From: CAIWHR01 sp963843595
GTDB lineage: Bacteria; Pseudomonadota; Gammaproteobacteria; Burkholderiales; Casimicrobiaceae
DNA: 64,000 nt
Assembly: GCA_963843595.1 (NCBI GenBank)
Contig: CAWJLG010000006.1
Location: 194,770 to 258,769 of the forward strand
Reading direction: 5' to 3'
The notes under the pieces are model-generated. The model was not told where the DNA came from. It searched no databases and saw only the letters and a program-made list of their open reading frames with translations. Positions 51,615-59,573 of this stretch are shown here, piece after piece (the first letter of the stretch is position 1; every line of letters starts with the position of its first letter). The translations under genes were made by a program, and so were the position numbers.

Positions 51615-51638
51615 GTTCGAATCCCTGCGTCTCCGCCA
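51615..51638. repeat. Attachment core, distal copy (attR)
   Basis: Exact 24-base copy of the 3' end of tRNA-Ser(GCU) (49142-49165) at the far end of the element, just before the adenylation-enzyme gene. Confidence 0.9.
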
Positions 51639-51702
51639 TTTCACCGCGCTTGACGATCGGGCGCGGCGATTCGACCTCCGACTCAGCGGATCGTCGTCGA
51701 CC

Positions 51703-53187
51703 ATGCCGACCCTCTTCGGTGCCAGGCTCGCGCAACATGCCTCGCGTGCAGGGCCATCCCTCGCGATGGCGATGCCGGGGCGTGAGATCAGCTATTCGGA
51801 GCTGCACCGTAGCGTACGGCATTGTGCCGCCTGGCTGGCCCGCGCCGGGTGCCTGCCCAGGGAAGTGATCGGCATCACCATCGCCGACGAGCCGACTCAT
51901 TTGGTGGTCAGCCTGGCGTTGTTGCAGCTCGGCATCCCGCAGGTCTGCCTGCCGACGCACGACCCCGAAGTGATGAGGCGACATCTCGCGCAAAGGCTCG
52001 CAGTGAGACGCATCGTCGTGACGGATTCGACGTTTGCGCTCTCCGGGACGCAGACACTGTCGTTGGTGCCGGAGATCCTCGACGACCGGGCGATCGATGA
52101 ATCGCCAGCGGCGGTTGCCGTCGATCCGGACACCCCGGCCATCTACTTTGCGAGCTCGGGCACCACGGGGCAGCCGAAGCTTATCGCGCTGAGCCAGCGG
52201 GCACTCGCGTGGCGGGCCGAGGGGATCGCTGATTCCGAGGGATTCGGACCCGAGGAGCCGGTATCCGGAGCCAGGGTGTTCACGCCAGTCTCCGTCGAAG
52301 ATGCTCCGGCAAAGAGCAAGCGCCTCTATTGCCTCTACCTGGGCATGACGTCCGTTTTCCAGGACCCGACATCGCCGCCACTCTCGCTGCAGGAGCTTTG
52401 CGCGAGATTCGACGTGACGAACGTCGAGGTGACCACCCTCCAGGCATTCAGCCTCGTGCTCGATCACTCGGACCCCCGCGGGTTGCCACCGCGCACCACG
52501 GTGTATGCGTCTGGCGCCCGTGTGCCCGCGATGGTGCGTCGATCGTTCAGGAACCGTTTCGCACGGCCGCTGTTCGTCCACTACGGCGCGCGGGAATTCG
52601 GTCGCATCGCAACCACCTTTCCCCAAGGCCACGACGATGCGCTCGAAACGGTGGGCAGGCCGGTACCCTGGATCGATCTCGAAATCGTCGACCGCGACGG
52701 CAGAGCGCTTCCCGCAGGCGAGGTCGGTGAATTGAGAGTCCGGTCCGAGTGCATGACCCACGAATACTGCGGGGACCCGGTGGCGACGTTGCGCCACTTC
52801 AAGGATGGTTGGTTCTATCCTGGGGACCTGGGCTCGTTGACGGCTGGCGGCGCACTGTGCATTCACGGCCGCGCGGACGACATGATGAACTTGAACAGCA
52901 TCAAGATCTTCCCGGCGGAGATTGAGCGCGTACTCGAGGAGCATCCCGCCGTGAAGTGCGCGGCGGCGTTCGCGAAGCTCTCCGCTGCGCATGGCGACAT
53001 ACCTCTCGCCGCCGTCGAATTGCACGAGGCGGCGAACGTCGGCGTCGAACAATTGATGGCCCATGCCCAGGAGCGTCTTGGCGTGCGCGCTCCGCGGAAG
53101 ATATTCGTGGTGGGCGCGCTCCCCCGAAGTGCTGCAGGCAAGATCGTGAAGCGCGACCTGCTCGATCTCATCGCGTCCGGCCGCTGA
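51703..53187 (+). CDS. AMP-binding adenylation enzyme (acyl/aryl/aminoacyl-activating)
   Basis: This 494-residue ANL-superfamily enzyme has all core motifs: A3 SSGTTGQPK at 151-159, A5 VHYGAREFG, A7 WFYPGDLGSL, A8 GRADDMMNLNSIKIFPAEIE and the catalytic Lys in PRSAAGKIVKRDL near the C-terminus. It should form an acyl- or aminoacyl-AMP. An acyl carrier protein starts 8 bases downstream, so transfer to that carrier is likelier than to CoA. The substrate is not evident. I start at ATG 51703; the frame is open upstream into the mobile element, but that part is the att region and not family sequence. Confidence 0.88.
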   Translation: MPTLFGARLAQHASRAGPSLAMAMPGREISYSELHRSVRHCAAWLARAGCLPREVIGITIADEPTHLVVSLALLQLGIPQVCLPTHDPEVMRRHLAQRLAVRRIVVTDSTFALSGTQTLSLVPEILDDRAIDESPAAVAVDPDTPAIYFASSGTTGQPKLIALSQRALAWRAEGIADSEGFGPEEPVSGARVFTPVSVEDAPAKSKRLYCLYLGMTSVFQDPTSPPLSLQELCARFDVTNVEVTTLQAFSLVLDHSDPRGLPPRTTVYASGARVPAMVRRSFRNRFARPLFVHYGAREFGRIATTFPQGHDDALETVGRPVPWIDLEIVDRDGRALPAGEVGELRVRSECMTHEYCGDPVATLRHFKDGWFYPGDLGSLTAGGALCIHGRADDMMNLNSIKIFPAEIERVLEEHPAVKCAAAFAKLSAAHGDIPLAAVELHEAANVGVEQLMAHAQERLGVRAPRKIFVVGALPRSAAGKIVKRDLLDLIASGR

Positions 53188-53195
53188 CGGAATGC

Positions 53196-53462
53196 ATGAA
53201 GGACCTGTCACAGCCCCGGCGGGCCATCTTCGAGGCATTGAAAGCCGCCTCGCCGGGCGCGTTCAACGACGAGATGCGCCGCTCGTTCCTGGCCGAGGGA
53301 TCGAACATCGAGCTTGCCGAGCTCGGGATGGACAGCCTGGCCAAGATGGAGTTCTGCATTGCGATTGAACTCTCGACGGGGGTGACGCTGCTGCCACCGC
53401 AGCTCGCCGACCTCGGTTCGACGGATGCGATCGAGCGTTGCATTCGCGAGCAGCTGGGTTAG
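53196..53462 (+). CDS. Acyl/peptidyl carrier protein
   Basis: This 88-residue carrier protein has the phosphopantetheine attachment Ser47 in ELGMDSLAKMEFCIAIE and the following helix pattern. It differs strongly from the housekeeping AcpP at 46093. It is less acidic and has a longer N-terminus, as in carriers of dedicated pathways. It lies 8 bases after the adenylation gene and 16 before the hydrolase gene, so the three are almost certainly one unit. Confidence 0.88.
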   Translation: MKDLSQPRRAIFEALKAASPGAFNDEMRRSFLAEGSNIELAELGMDSLAKMEFCIAIELSTGVTLLPPQLADLGSTDAIERCIREQLG

Positions 53463-53478
53463 TTGAAACGGTGCGCGG

Positions 53479-54474
53479 ATGACTGCAGGTGTGCCGTTGC
53501 AACGGGTGCGTGGTTCGGACCAGCCGTCGTCGTTGGCCGAACGACTGGATCGTGCGTACCGTATCTATCGACGGCGCCTCGGCCGCTGTCGCACCGAAAA
53601 TCAGCGGAACCGAATTCATATTGCTCTCGAGAATTACATGACTCCCGCGGAGGTGCAGTTCTTTCGCGCGGCCCTCGCCGGCGAACCGTCGGATTCACCG
53701 AGCCGCCGATGGATCGCGAGGCTCGACCGTTTCATGCCGATCAACAAACCCCGAGCGCTCGAGTTCGAGCGACGCGGCCTGTTCAACAGCCTGACGCGCT
53801 ACACGGCGGACCGTGGATCGCCGGCGGAGAAGACGCTGATCATCGGGTTTTGCGGTCACTTTCACCGGCTGATGTCGCCGATGCCGTGGCTGCTCGACTG
53901 TCTGGATCCGACGCTCTTTGACGTCCTCGTCCTGCGCGATTTTTCGCGGCGTTCCTTCACCGCAGGAATTCCCCGATTGGGCGCGGATTTCTTCGCGACG
54001 ATGGCCAAGCTGCGGGAGATCGCCAGGCCCCGTGCCTACCGCAATGCCATCGCGCTCGGAACCAGCGGCGGCGGTGTCCCCGCACTGCTGGCAGCCATCC
54101 TGCTCGGCCTGAGCCGGGGCATCTCGGTTTCCGGACAGGACTTTGGCCGCGTCGCGGCGAAGATAAGAGTTCATGGGCTGGACGACGCGCCGTTCGCGGC
54201 GCTGCTAGCGTCGCGACCGCAGCCCTTTCCGGAACTGGTCGTGGTGTGCGGTGGCGAGCACGAGGAAGATACGCAGGCTGCCTCCGCGCTGCACGAGCTC
54301 GTGCCATCGCGTCTGTGGATGGTTCCGAATTGCGCGCAGCACGCGGTGCTGATCTGGCACCTGTTGCAAGGACGGCTGCCCGCGTTTCTGGCGGAGATCC
54401 TCGGCCAGCGTCTGGAGAGCCGCAGCCCGGCGGTGGCTGGCGATCCTTCTACGCCGCATCGGGCGACCCATTGA
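53479..54474 (+). CDS. Alpha/beta-hydrolase-like protein of unknown function
   Basis: The 331-residue protein has an alpha/beta-hydrolase layout: strand and oxyanion region LIIGFCGHFHRLM, strand FDVLVLRDFS, the nucleophile elbow GTSGGG with Ser196, and a late His (NCAQHAVL, about 288). Acidic candidates are near residues 259-264 (GGEHEED). The first 90 residues are an unfamiliar helical extension (YRIYRRRLGRCRTENQ). A thioesterase or transferase acting on the neighbouring carrier protein is my inference from position. The family is not one I can name. Confidence 0.68.
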   Translation: MTAGVPLQRVRGSDQPSSLAERLDRAYRIYRRRLGRCRTENQRNRIHIALENYMTPAEVQFFRAALAGEPSDSPSRRWIARLDRFMPINKPRALEFERRGLFNSLTRYTADRGSPAEKTLIIGFCGHFHRLMSPMPWLLDCLDPTLFDVLVLRDFSRRSFTAGIPRLGADFFATMAKLREIARPRAYRNAIALGTSGGGVPALLAAILLGLSRGISVSGQDFGRVAAKIRVHGLDDAPFAALLASRPQPFPELVVVCGGEHEEDTQAASALHELVPSRLWMVPNCAQHAVLIWHLLQGRLPAFLAEILGQRLESRSPAVAGDPSTPHRATH

Positions 54475-54523
54475 GCGCCAGCACGCGGGCGGCGCGCGCA
54501 TTCCTTCCATCATTGCGGGACGC

Positions 54524-55537
54524 ATGAACAAAACTTCGAAACTGAGTCTTGCGAAGCGGCGACAGATCATCGCAGCGGTGCTCGTCCTGGCCGCGGGCAG
54601 CACGGTCGGGATGCTTGCCGCCCAAGCGGCGGACATCGACATGTACCCGAATCGACCGATAAGGTTGGTCGTCCCGTTCGCGGCGGGCTCGCAGATCGAT
54701 ATCGTCGCGCGCTTGGTTGGTGGCAAGATCGCCGAAGTCGTGGGTCAAGCGGTGGTCATCGAGAACATGCCGGGCGCGTCGGGCAACATCGGCAGCGACG
54801 CGGTCGCCAAGGCGCCACCGGACGGGTACACCCTGCTGATCACGGGTTCGCTGATCACGCTCTTGCCCAGCACCCTAGGATCAGTCGCCGTGGACCCCGT
54901 TACCGCATTTGCGCCGATTGTCAAACTGGGCGAGATACCGATGCTGATCGTCGTGCATCCGTCGCTCAACGTGAATTCGCTCACCGAGCTGATCGCACGG
55001 GCGCGGCGGGAACCCGGAAAGATCGCTTATGCGACACTGGGCGTCGGGAGTGTCAATCACCTGACCGCATCGGTCATTGCGCAGAAGGCCGGCGTGGAGA
55101 TGCTTCACGTCCCATATGCCAACAGCGGGAAGGCGCTCGCGGACGTCCTCGCGGGAGAGGTGCCGGTCTATTTCACATTCCTCGGACCGATCAATGCGCA
55201 GTTGCGCAGCGGGCACCTCAAAGCGGTTGCCGTGGCGAGCAACCGACGTATAGCGACCTGGCCCGATATTCCGACGGTCACGGAGCTGGGCTACGGCGAG
55301 GCTGCTGCAAGTCCCTGGAACGGTATCCTCGCCCCCGCCGGAACGCCTCCCGAGATCGTTGATCGCCTGTATCGCGAGATCGCGCGCATCGTCCGGCAAC
55401 CCGATGTGCGCGAACGCCTGGCGCAGATGGGCATGGACGCGCTGGCCACACCGCCCGAACAGTTCAGCGCCGAGATCAAGGAAGCCGCTGCGCGCTGGCC
55501 GGCGATCGTCCGGGCTGCCGGCATTCGTCCGCAGTAG
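54524..55537 (+). CDS. Bug-family (TctC) tripartite tricarboxylate transporter binding protein
   Basis: This 337-residue periplasmic binding protein has a signal peptide (IIAAVLVLAAGSTVGMLAAQAA) and the Bug signature YPNRPIRLVVPFAAGSQIDIVAR, then VIENMPGASGNIGSDAVAKAPPDGYTLL and GVEMLHVPYANSGKALADVLAGEV in segments. No TctA/TctB permease genes are nearby, so it is an orphan receptor, which is very common in Burkholderiales. It follows the hydrolase gene by 49 bases and may share its transcript. The ligand is unknown. Confidence 0.9.
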   Translation: MNKTSKLSLAKRRQIIAAVLVLAAGSTVGMLAAQAADIDMYPNRPIRLVVPFAAGSQIDIVARLVGGKIAEVVGQAVVIENMPGASGNIGSDAVAKAPPDGYTLLITGSLITLLPSTLGSVAVDPVTAFAPIVKLGEIPMLIVVHPSLNVNSLTELIARARREPGKIAYATLGVGSVNHLTASVIAQKAGVEMLHVPYANSGKALADVLAGEVPVYFTFLGPINAQLRSGHLKAVAVASNRRIATWPDIPTVTELGYGEAAASPWNGILAPAGTPPEIVDRLYREIARIVRQPDVRERLAQMGMDALATPPEQFSAEIKEAAARWPAIVRAAGIRPQ

Positions 55538-55633
55538 GACGAGGCGGAACGAGGCGAGCGGCGATCGCCCAGCATTCGGACGATTTCATCAGCGTAGGCG
55601 TGCCGCCGCATCGCGCACCGCCTGCGCGGCGCT

Positions 55634-57676
55634 TCAAGGCGCGAAACGCCGTCCGCTGTTGACGCCGGCCCGACAGCCGTCGTCGAGCTGCTGCACCCGC
55701 GCCTTGACCGCGCCGCGGGTCGCAATCAGCCGGGCGCGATCCTCGACGCTGGGGGCGAGATCGGCCAGAAACGGCGCCATGCAGTAGCAATATTCGCGCA
55801 CCAGACCTTCCGCGAGCGCGAAGGACACGACACCTTGACCCATTCGCCGGCGCTGATCGTCGATGCAGGCGTCCGCGGCGAGATCGAGCTCGCGCGTCGA
55901 GACGCGTGGCGGCGGCGGCACGACGGGAATATCGATGCCGCTGGGCGGGCGAGGCGGCTCCGCGCGTGCCGTCGACGCTCCCGTGCTCGTACCGCGTGGG
56001 GGCGCGAGTTCAGGGGCCGATGCGATGCTGCGCGCGATCGCCGGAGCCGGCTCCAGCCGACCCAGCGGTGCGGCGCCGGCAGCAGGAAGCCCCGCCGGTG
56101 CCGGTACGCTCGCAAGTGGGGCGATGGCGCGGTCGATACCCGATGGTGATTCGAGACGCGCCAGCGGCCCCCTCGCGGACGCCGCGAGCTCGCCCGATGC
56201 TTCGACCTTGGGCAACGTCGCCAATGCTCGACTTGCGCCGGACGGCGCGTCGAGGTGCGCCATCGGCGTCGCATTCGCCACAGCACGGGGGACATCCGCC
56301 TTCGGCAGCGCCGTGAGCGCCTTGTCGATGCCAGGCGGCGCGTCGAGGTGCGCGAGCGTGCTCGCCGTCGCGACTTCACGGGGTATTTCTGCCCGCGGCG
56401 GCGCGGCCAGCGACTTGTCGAGCGCCGCCGGTCCCTCGATGTGTTGCAGCGGGGTCGCTGCCGCCACTTCGCGCGGAACCTCGGCCTTGGGCAGCGATGT
56501 CAACTGCCTGTCGAGCGCTGGGGGGGCATCGATTCGGGATAGCGGCGTGGCGGTCGCGACCTCGCGTGGCACCTCGGCCTTGGGCGAAGCGGCAATCGTC
56601 CGGTCGATCGTCGGGGCTTCGATGCGCGCGAGCGGAGCGCCGGCGGCGACCTCGCGTGGAACCTCGGCCTTGGGCGAGGCGGCAATCGTCCGGTCGATCG
56701 TCGGGGCTTCGATGCGCGCGAGCGGAGCGCCGGCGGCGACCTCGCGTGGAATTTCGGGCTTGGGCAAGGGGGCGAGCTTTTCGCTCGACGATGGGACTTC
56801 GAGACGGCGCAGCGGAGGCGCGTCGGACGACAGTTCGCGCGGATGCTCGGGCCGTGGCAGCGGGGCCAGTGCCCGATCGATCGCGGGTGGCGCGTCGAGG
56901 CGGCGCAATGGGGCCGCGTCGGCAACGAGTTCACGTGGGCGCTCGGTTCTGGACGGCGTCGCAAGTTCGCGCTGGATTGTCGGCAATGGATCGAGCCGGC
57001 GCATCGGGGGCGCGTCGGCGGCAGGCAGCTCCTGCGGGGGCGCGAGCTTGACCGTTGGCGCGAAGTCTCGGTCGATCTGCGATGGAGGCTCGAGTCGCGC
57101 AAGTTCCTGCGCCACGACGGTTGCCGGCTCGGGCGTCGCCGTGCGCGGAGGCGTGGTCGCGTCCGCGGCCGACGAGGCCGGTGATTCGGCCGCGCGACCC
57201 GGGCGCGCGGAGGACGGTCGGGTGGTTGCTTCCGGGGCGGTCGTTGGCGGGGCACCGGTGGCCTTTTGCACCGTTGCCGCCGCCTGCAACACGACCTTCA
57301 ACAGCGTGGTGCGCGCGCCTTGGGGCGAACCCGCCATCATCAGCGCAGCCTCGCGCAGCAGTAGAAGCGCGAGCACGTGCACCAGGATCGACAACACGAC
57401 GAATTGCACGAGCGACGGCCGCTCGCCGGTCGGTGACGCGGTCAGCAGATGGCGATACGCGCGGACGACGAGCGAACCCGACCGACGCCGATGCCGCGCG
57501 GGGGATGTGACCCGCGTGGAGGGGGAGGGCAACGTTCCGGCGTTCGTCAACCGCGCGCTTTCGTGTGTGTTGCCGCGTTGGAAGGAGCCGCGCCATCGAC
57601 CGCGGAGCACGGCGCGGCCCGAACAGCATGCCACGCGCCGTCGCCACACACTCCGCCGCCGCGCCCTGCCGGGCAT
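55634..57676 (-). CDS. TonB-like single-pass protein with about 12 Pro-rich repeats and a Cys-containing C-terminal domain
   Basis: I do not recognise this protein. The frame is open further upstream; I use ATG 57676 because TATAAT lies just before it, but the first 80 residues are Arg-rich and the true start may be later. A single membrane segment (about 86-108, QFVVLSILVHVLALLLLREAAL) contains S96-x-x-x-H100, the spacing of the essential TonB SxxxH motif. A periplasmic Pro/Ala-rich region then has about 12 copies of a 30-33-residue repeat, roughly L-x-R-(I/L)-(D/E)-A-P...DR.....P-K-x-E-(V/I)-P-R-E. The last 90 residues form a compact domain with four Cys (DACIDDQ, EYCYCMAP, DDGCRAG), unlike the TonB C-terminal domain. 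No exbBD are nearby. Confidence 0.7.
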   Translation of the reverse strand: MPGRARRRSVWRRRVACCSGRAVLRGRWRGSFQRGNTHESARLTNAGTLPSPSTRVTSPARHRRRSGSLVVRAYRHLLTASPTGERPSLVQFVVLSILVHVLALLLLREAALMMAGSPQGARTTLLKVVLQAAATVQKATGAPPTTAPEATTRPSSARPGRAAESPASSAADATTPPRTATPEPATVVAQELARLEPPSQIDRDFAPTVKLAPPQELPAADAPPMRRLDPLPTIQRELATPSRTERPRELVADAAPLRRLDAPPAIDRALAPLPRPEHPRELSSDAPPLRRLEVPSSSEKLAPLPKPEIPREVAAGAPLARIEAPTIDRTIAASPKAEVPREVAAGAPLARIEAPTIDRTIAASPKAEVPREVATATPLSRIDAPPALDRQLTSLPKAEVPREVAAATPLQHIEGPAALDKSLAAPPRAEIPREVATASTLAHLDAPPGIDKALTALPKADVPRAVANATPMAHLDAPSGASRALATLPKVEASGELAASARGPLARLESPSGIDRAIAPLASVPAPAGLPAAGAAPLGRLEPAPAIARSIASAPELAPPRGTSTGASTARAEPPRPPSGIDIPVVPPPPRVSTRELDLAADACIDDQRRRMGQGVVSFALAEGLVREYCYCMAPFLADLAPSVEDRARLIATRGAVKARVQQLDDGCRAGVNSGRRFAP
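56015..57105 (-). repeat. Coding repeat array, about 12 units of 90-99 bp
   Basis: The central part of the TonB-like gene consists of about twelve in-frame tandem units. Two of them (56571-56660 and 56661-56750) are near-identical 90-base copies differing at one position, showing recent unit duplication. The rest have diverged but keep the (L)R(L/I)(D/E)AP...IDR...PKAE.PRE pattern. Confidence 0.8.
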
Positions 57677-57697
57677 CCGCGACGCGACAATCGCGCA

Positions 57698-57703
57698 ATT
57701 ATA
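57698..57703 (-). promoter_or_regulatory. Consensus -10 element upstream of the TonB-like gene
   Basis: On the minus strand TATAAT occupies 57703-57698. Transcription would start near 57691, leaving a short leader before ATG 57676. There is no clear -35. GATAAT at 57785-57790 on the plus strand is a possible -10 for the divergent cardiolipin-synthase-like gene. Confidence 0.5.
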
Positions 57704-57834
57704 GTCGCGCGCGGGAGCCGGGGAATTCCTTCGCGCTGGCGCAGCGCGTTCGTCGAGGTTCCGACCGGCTCGTCCCGTTGCCGTGATAATGCGCAACCTG
57801 TACGCTCGAACACGGTGCCCGACGCCGCAACGCG

Positions 57835-59343
57835 ATGACCGCCCGACCCGATCCCGACGCAATGCTCGGTGCCTGCGCACCCGCACGGGACCTTGCCTAC
57901 GCCGATCAGGCGTTTGCGCGGGCATCCGGCGCGCCGGCGCGCCCGGGGAACGCGATTCGCCTCCTGTACGACGCGGCCGAAAACTACCCCGCATGGCTCG
58001 ATGCCATTCGCGGCGCCGAGCGGGTGGTGCTGTTCGAGAGTTACATGGTCGAGGACGACGAAGTGGGCCGCGAGTTTGCCGACGCGCTCGCGGGGCGCGC
58101 GCGCGCAGGCGTCCGCGTATGCGTCGTTTACGACTGGCTCGGCTCGCATGGCGCCGATCAACTCTGGAAAACACTGCGCGCGTCCGGCGCGCAGGTGCAG
58201 GGCTTCAACCCTCCGCGCTGGCGGCGTCCGCTGGGCTGGATATCGCGCGACCATCGCAAGACGATCGCCATCGATGGCCGGGCGGGTTTTGTCAGCGGGC
58301 TTTGCGTCAGCGCGAAATGGCGGGGAAATCCGGGACGCCGCCTGGAGCCGTGGCGCGACACCGGCGTGGAAATCCGCGGCCCGGCGGTGGCCGATCTCGA
58401 GCGCGCATTCGCCCAGGTCTGGATCGCGTCCGGCGGCGAACCGCTGGCCGATGAACTGCTCACGTCCGCGGAAGCGATCGCGCCAGTCGGTGACGCGACG
58501 TTGCGCGTCGTCGCCGGTCTTCCCGACGGCACGGGAACCTACCGGCTCGACCTCGCAATCGCCTCGCTGGCGCGGCAGCGGCTGTGGCTCACCGACGCGT
58601 ACTTCGTCGGCACCTCCGCCTACGTTCAGTCGCTCGCGGCGGCGGCGCGCGATGGTGTCGACGTGCGGCTCCTCGTGCCGGGAGCCAGCGACATTCCCGC
58701 GGTGTCGCCGCTTTCGCGCGCCGGTTATCGCCCGTTGCTCGAAGCAGGTGTACGGGTGTTCGAGTGGAACGGCACGATGCTGCATGCGAAGACTTCCGTC
58801 GCCGACGGCCTGTGGACACGCGTCGGGTCGACCAACCTCAACATCGCGAGCTGGATGCAGAACTACGAGCTCGACGTGGCGATCGAGGATGCGGCGACCG
58901 GCGAGGCGATGCTGGCCCGCTATGAAACGGATCTCGGCCGCGCCACCGAGGTCGTCCTCACGCGCCGCAACCGCGTCCAGCGTGTGGCCGAAACAGCGCC
59001 GGAACTGCAGGCGCGTCGTGCAATGTCCGGAAGCGCCAATCGCGCCGCGGCCGGCGCGGTCAGCGTCGGCAGTGCGCTGGGCGCGGCGCTGACGAATCGT
59101 CGTGCGCTGGGTGCGGCCGAATCCAGTGTGCTGGCCAAGGTCGGCATCGCGGCGCTCGTCGTCGCCGCGGTCGCTGCCCTTTGGCCGCGCTTCGTCGCCT
59201 GGCCGCTTGCTGTCGTTGGCGGATGGCTCGGAATCGCGTGGCTGGTGCGCGCGGCTGAGCTCAAGCACGAAGCTTCCCGCAAACGCGCAGCTTCGTTCCC
59301 CGGGGAAGCCGAACGCGGGCCCGGTGGCAGGGACGACGGCTGA
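57835..59343 (+). CDS. Cardiolipin synthase-like phospholipase D family protein
   Basis: This 502-residue PLD-superfamily protein has two HxK motifs: RDHRKTIAIDG (about residue 140) and MLHAKTSVADG (about residue 317), the second followed by RVGSTNLNIASW. The pattern fits ClsB-like cardiolipin synthases, which transfer phosphatidyl groups between phospholipids. The C-terminal 100 residues have hydrophobic segments (GIAALVVAAVAALWPRFVAWPLAVVGGWLG), an unusual position for the anchor. The gene is divergent from the TonB-like gene. Whether it makes cardiolipin or a related lipid is unproven. Confidence 0.88.
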   Translation: MTARPDPDAMLGACAPARDLAYADQAFARASGAPARPGNAIRLLYDAAENYPAWLDAIRGAERVVLFESYMVEDDEVGREFADALAGRARAGVRVCVVYDWLGSHGADQLWKTLRASGAQVQGFNPPRWRRPLGWISRDHRKTIAIDGRAGFVSGLCVSAKWRGNPGRRLEPWRDTGVEIRGPAVADLERAFAQVWIASGGEPLADELLTSAEAIAPVGDATLRVVAGLPDGTGTYRLDLAIASLARQRLWLTDAYFVGTSAYVQSLAAAARDGVDVRLLVPGASDIPAVSPLSRAGYRPLLEAGVRVFEWNGTMLHAKTSVADGLWTRVGSTNLNIASWMQNYELDVAIEDAATGEAMLARYETDLGRATEVVLTRRNRVQRVAETAPELQARRAMSGSANRAAAGAVSVGSALGAALTNRRALGAAESSVLAKVGIAALVVAAVAALWPRFVAWPLAVVGGWLGIAWLVRAAELKHEASRKRAASFPGEAERGPGGRDDG

Positions 59344-59364
59344 TCTGATATACTTTTCTTTTAT

Positions 59365-59442
59365 GCGCCCGTAGCTCAGTTGGATTAGAGTACCTGGCTA
59401 CGAACCAGGGGGTCGTGGGTTCAAATCCTGCCGGGCGCGCCA
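59365..59442 (+). tRNA. tRNA-Arg(ACG)
   Basis: A 78-nt tRNA with acceptor stem GCGCCCG / CGGGCGC, T arm GGGTTCAAATCC and encoded CCA. The anticodon loop CTACGAA gives ACG (inosine at the wobble position), reading CGU, CGC and CGA. TATACT at 59349-59354 is a likely -10. Confidence 0.96.
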
Positions 59443-59450
59443 TATAATCA

Positions 59451-59477
59451 AGGGCTTGCAGCGATGCAGGCCCTTTT
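59451..59477 (+). terminator. Rho-independent terminator after tRNA-Arg
   Basis: AGGGCTTGCA (59451-59460) and TGCAGGCCCT (59465-59474) form a 10-bp stem with one G-U pair and a GCGA loop, followed by a run of T's. It lies 9 bases after the tRNA CCA. Confidence 0.85.
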
Positions 59478-59573
59478 ACTTGGGCCTTGGGTAGCGCGGG
59501 GGTAGCAGAAAAGCCCATTTCGCGGCCTTGGTGGCATCGCTGCGCCGTCGATTGCTACCGTATAGGGGGCCAA

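Larger units (their letters stand above)
49142..51638. mobile_element. Degenerate mini integrative element in tRNA-Ser(GCU)
   Basis: The element is bounded by 24-bp direct repeats of the tRNA 3' end. It contains a truncated integrase reading toward the tRNA, a transposase remnant (49685-49945), an unrecognised small gene (50210-50458) and a toxin-antitoxin-like pair (50725-51509). Paired TGGCCAAATC repeats sit just inside both ends. At about 2.5 kb it is small, and I infer loss of other cargo and of the integrase start by an IS insertion and deletion. Without a complete integrase it is unlikely to move alone. Confidence 0.85.

Noticed and set aside
51487..51702. N-terminal extension of the adenylation enzyme into the mobile element
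   Set aside because: The extra 72 residues come from the att and arm-repeat region and do not resemble an AMP-binding N-terminus; ATG 51703 fits the family.
56015..57105. Regular repeats of about 90 bp that could suggest a CRISPR-like or satellite array
   Set aside because: Units are adjacent without unique spacers, keep an open reading frame and encode a conserved peptide pattern.
55863..57704. A 613-codon open frame opposite the TonB-like repeat gene, with Ser/Ala/Gly repeats
   Set aside because: Its repeats are the complement of the minus-strand repeats. The minus strand has the membrane helix and a structured C-terminal domain, so it is the coding one.
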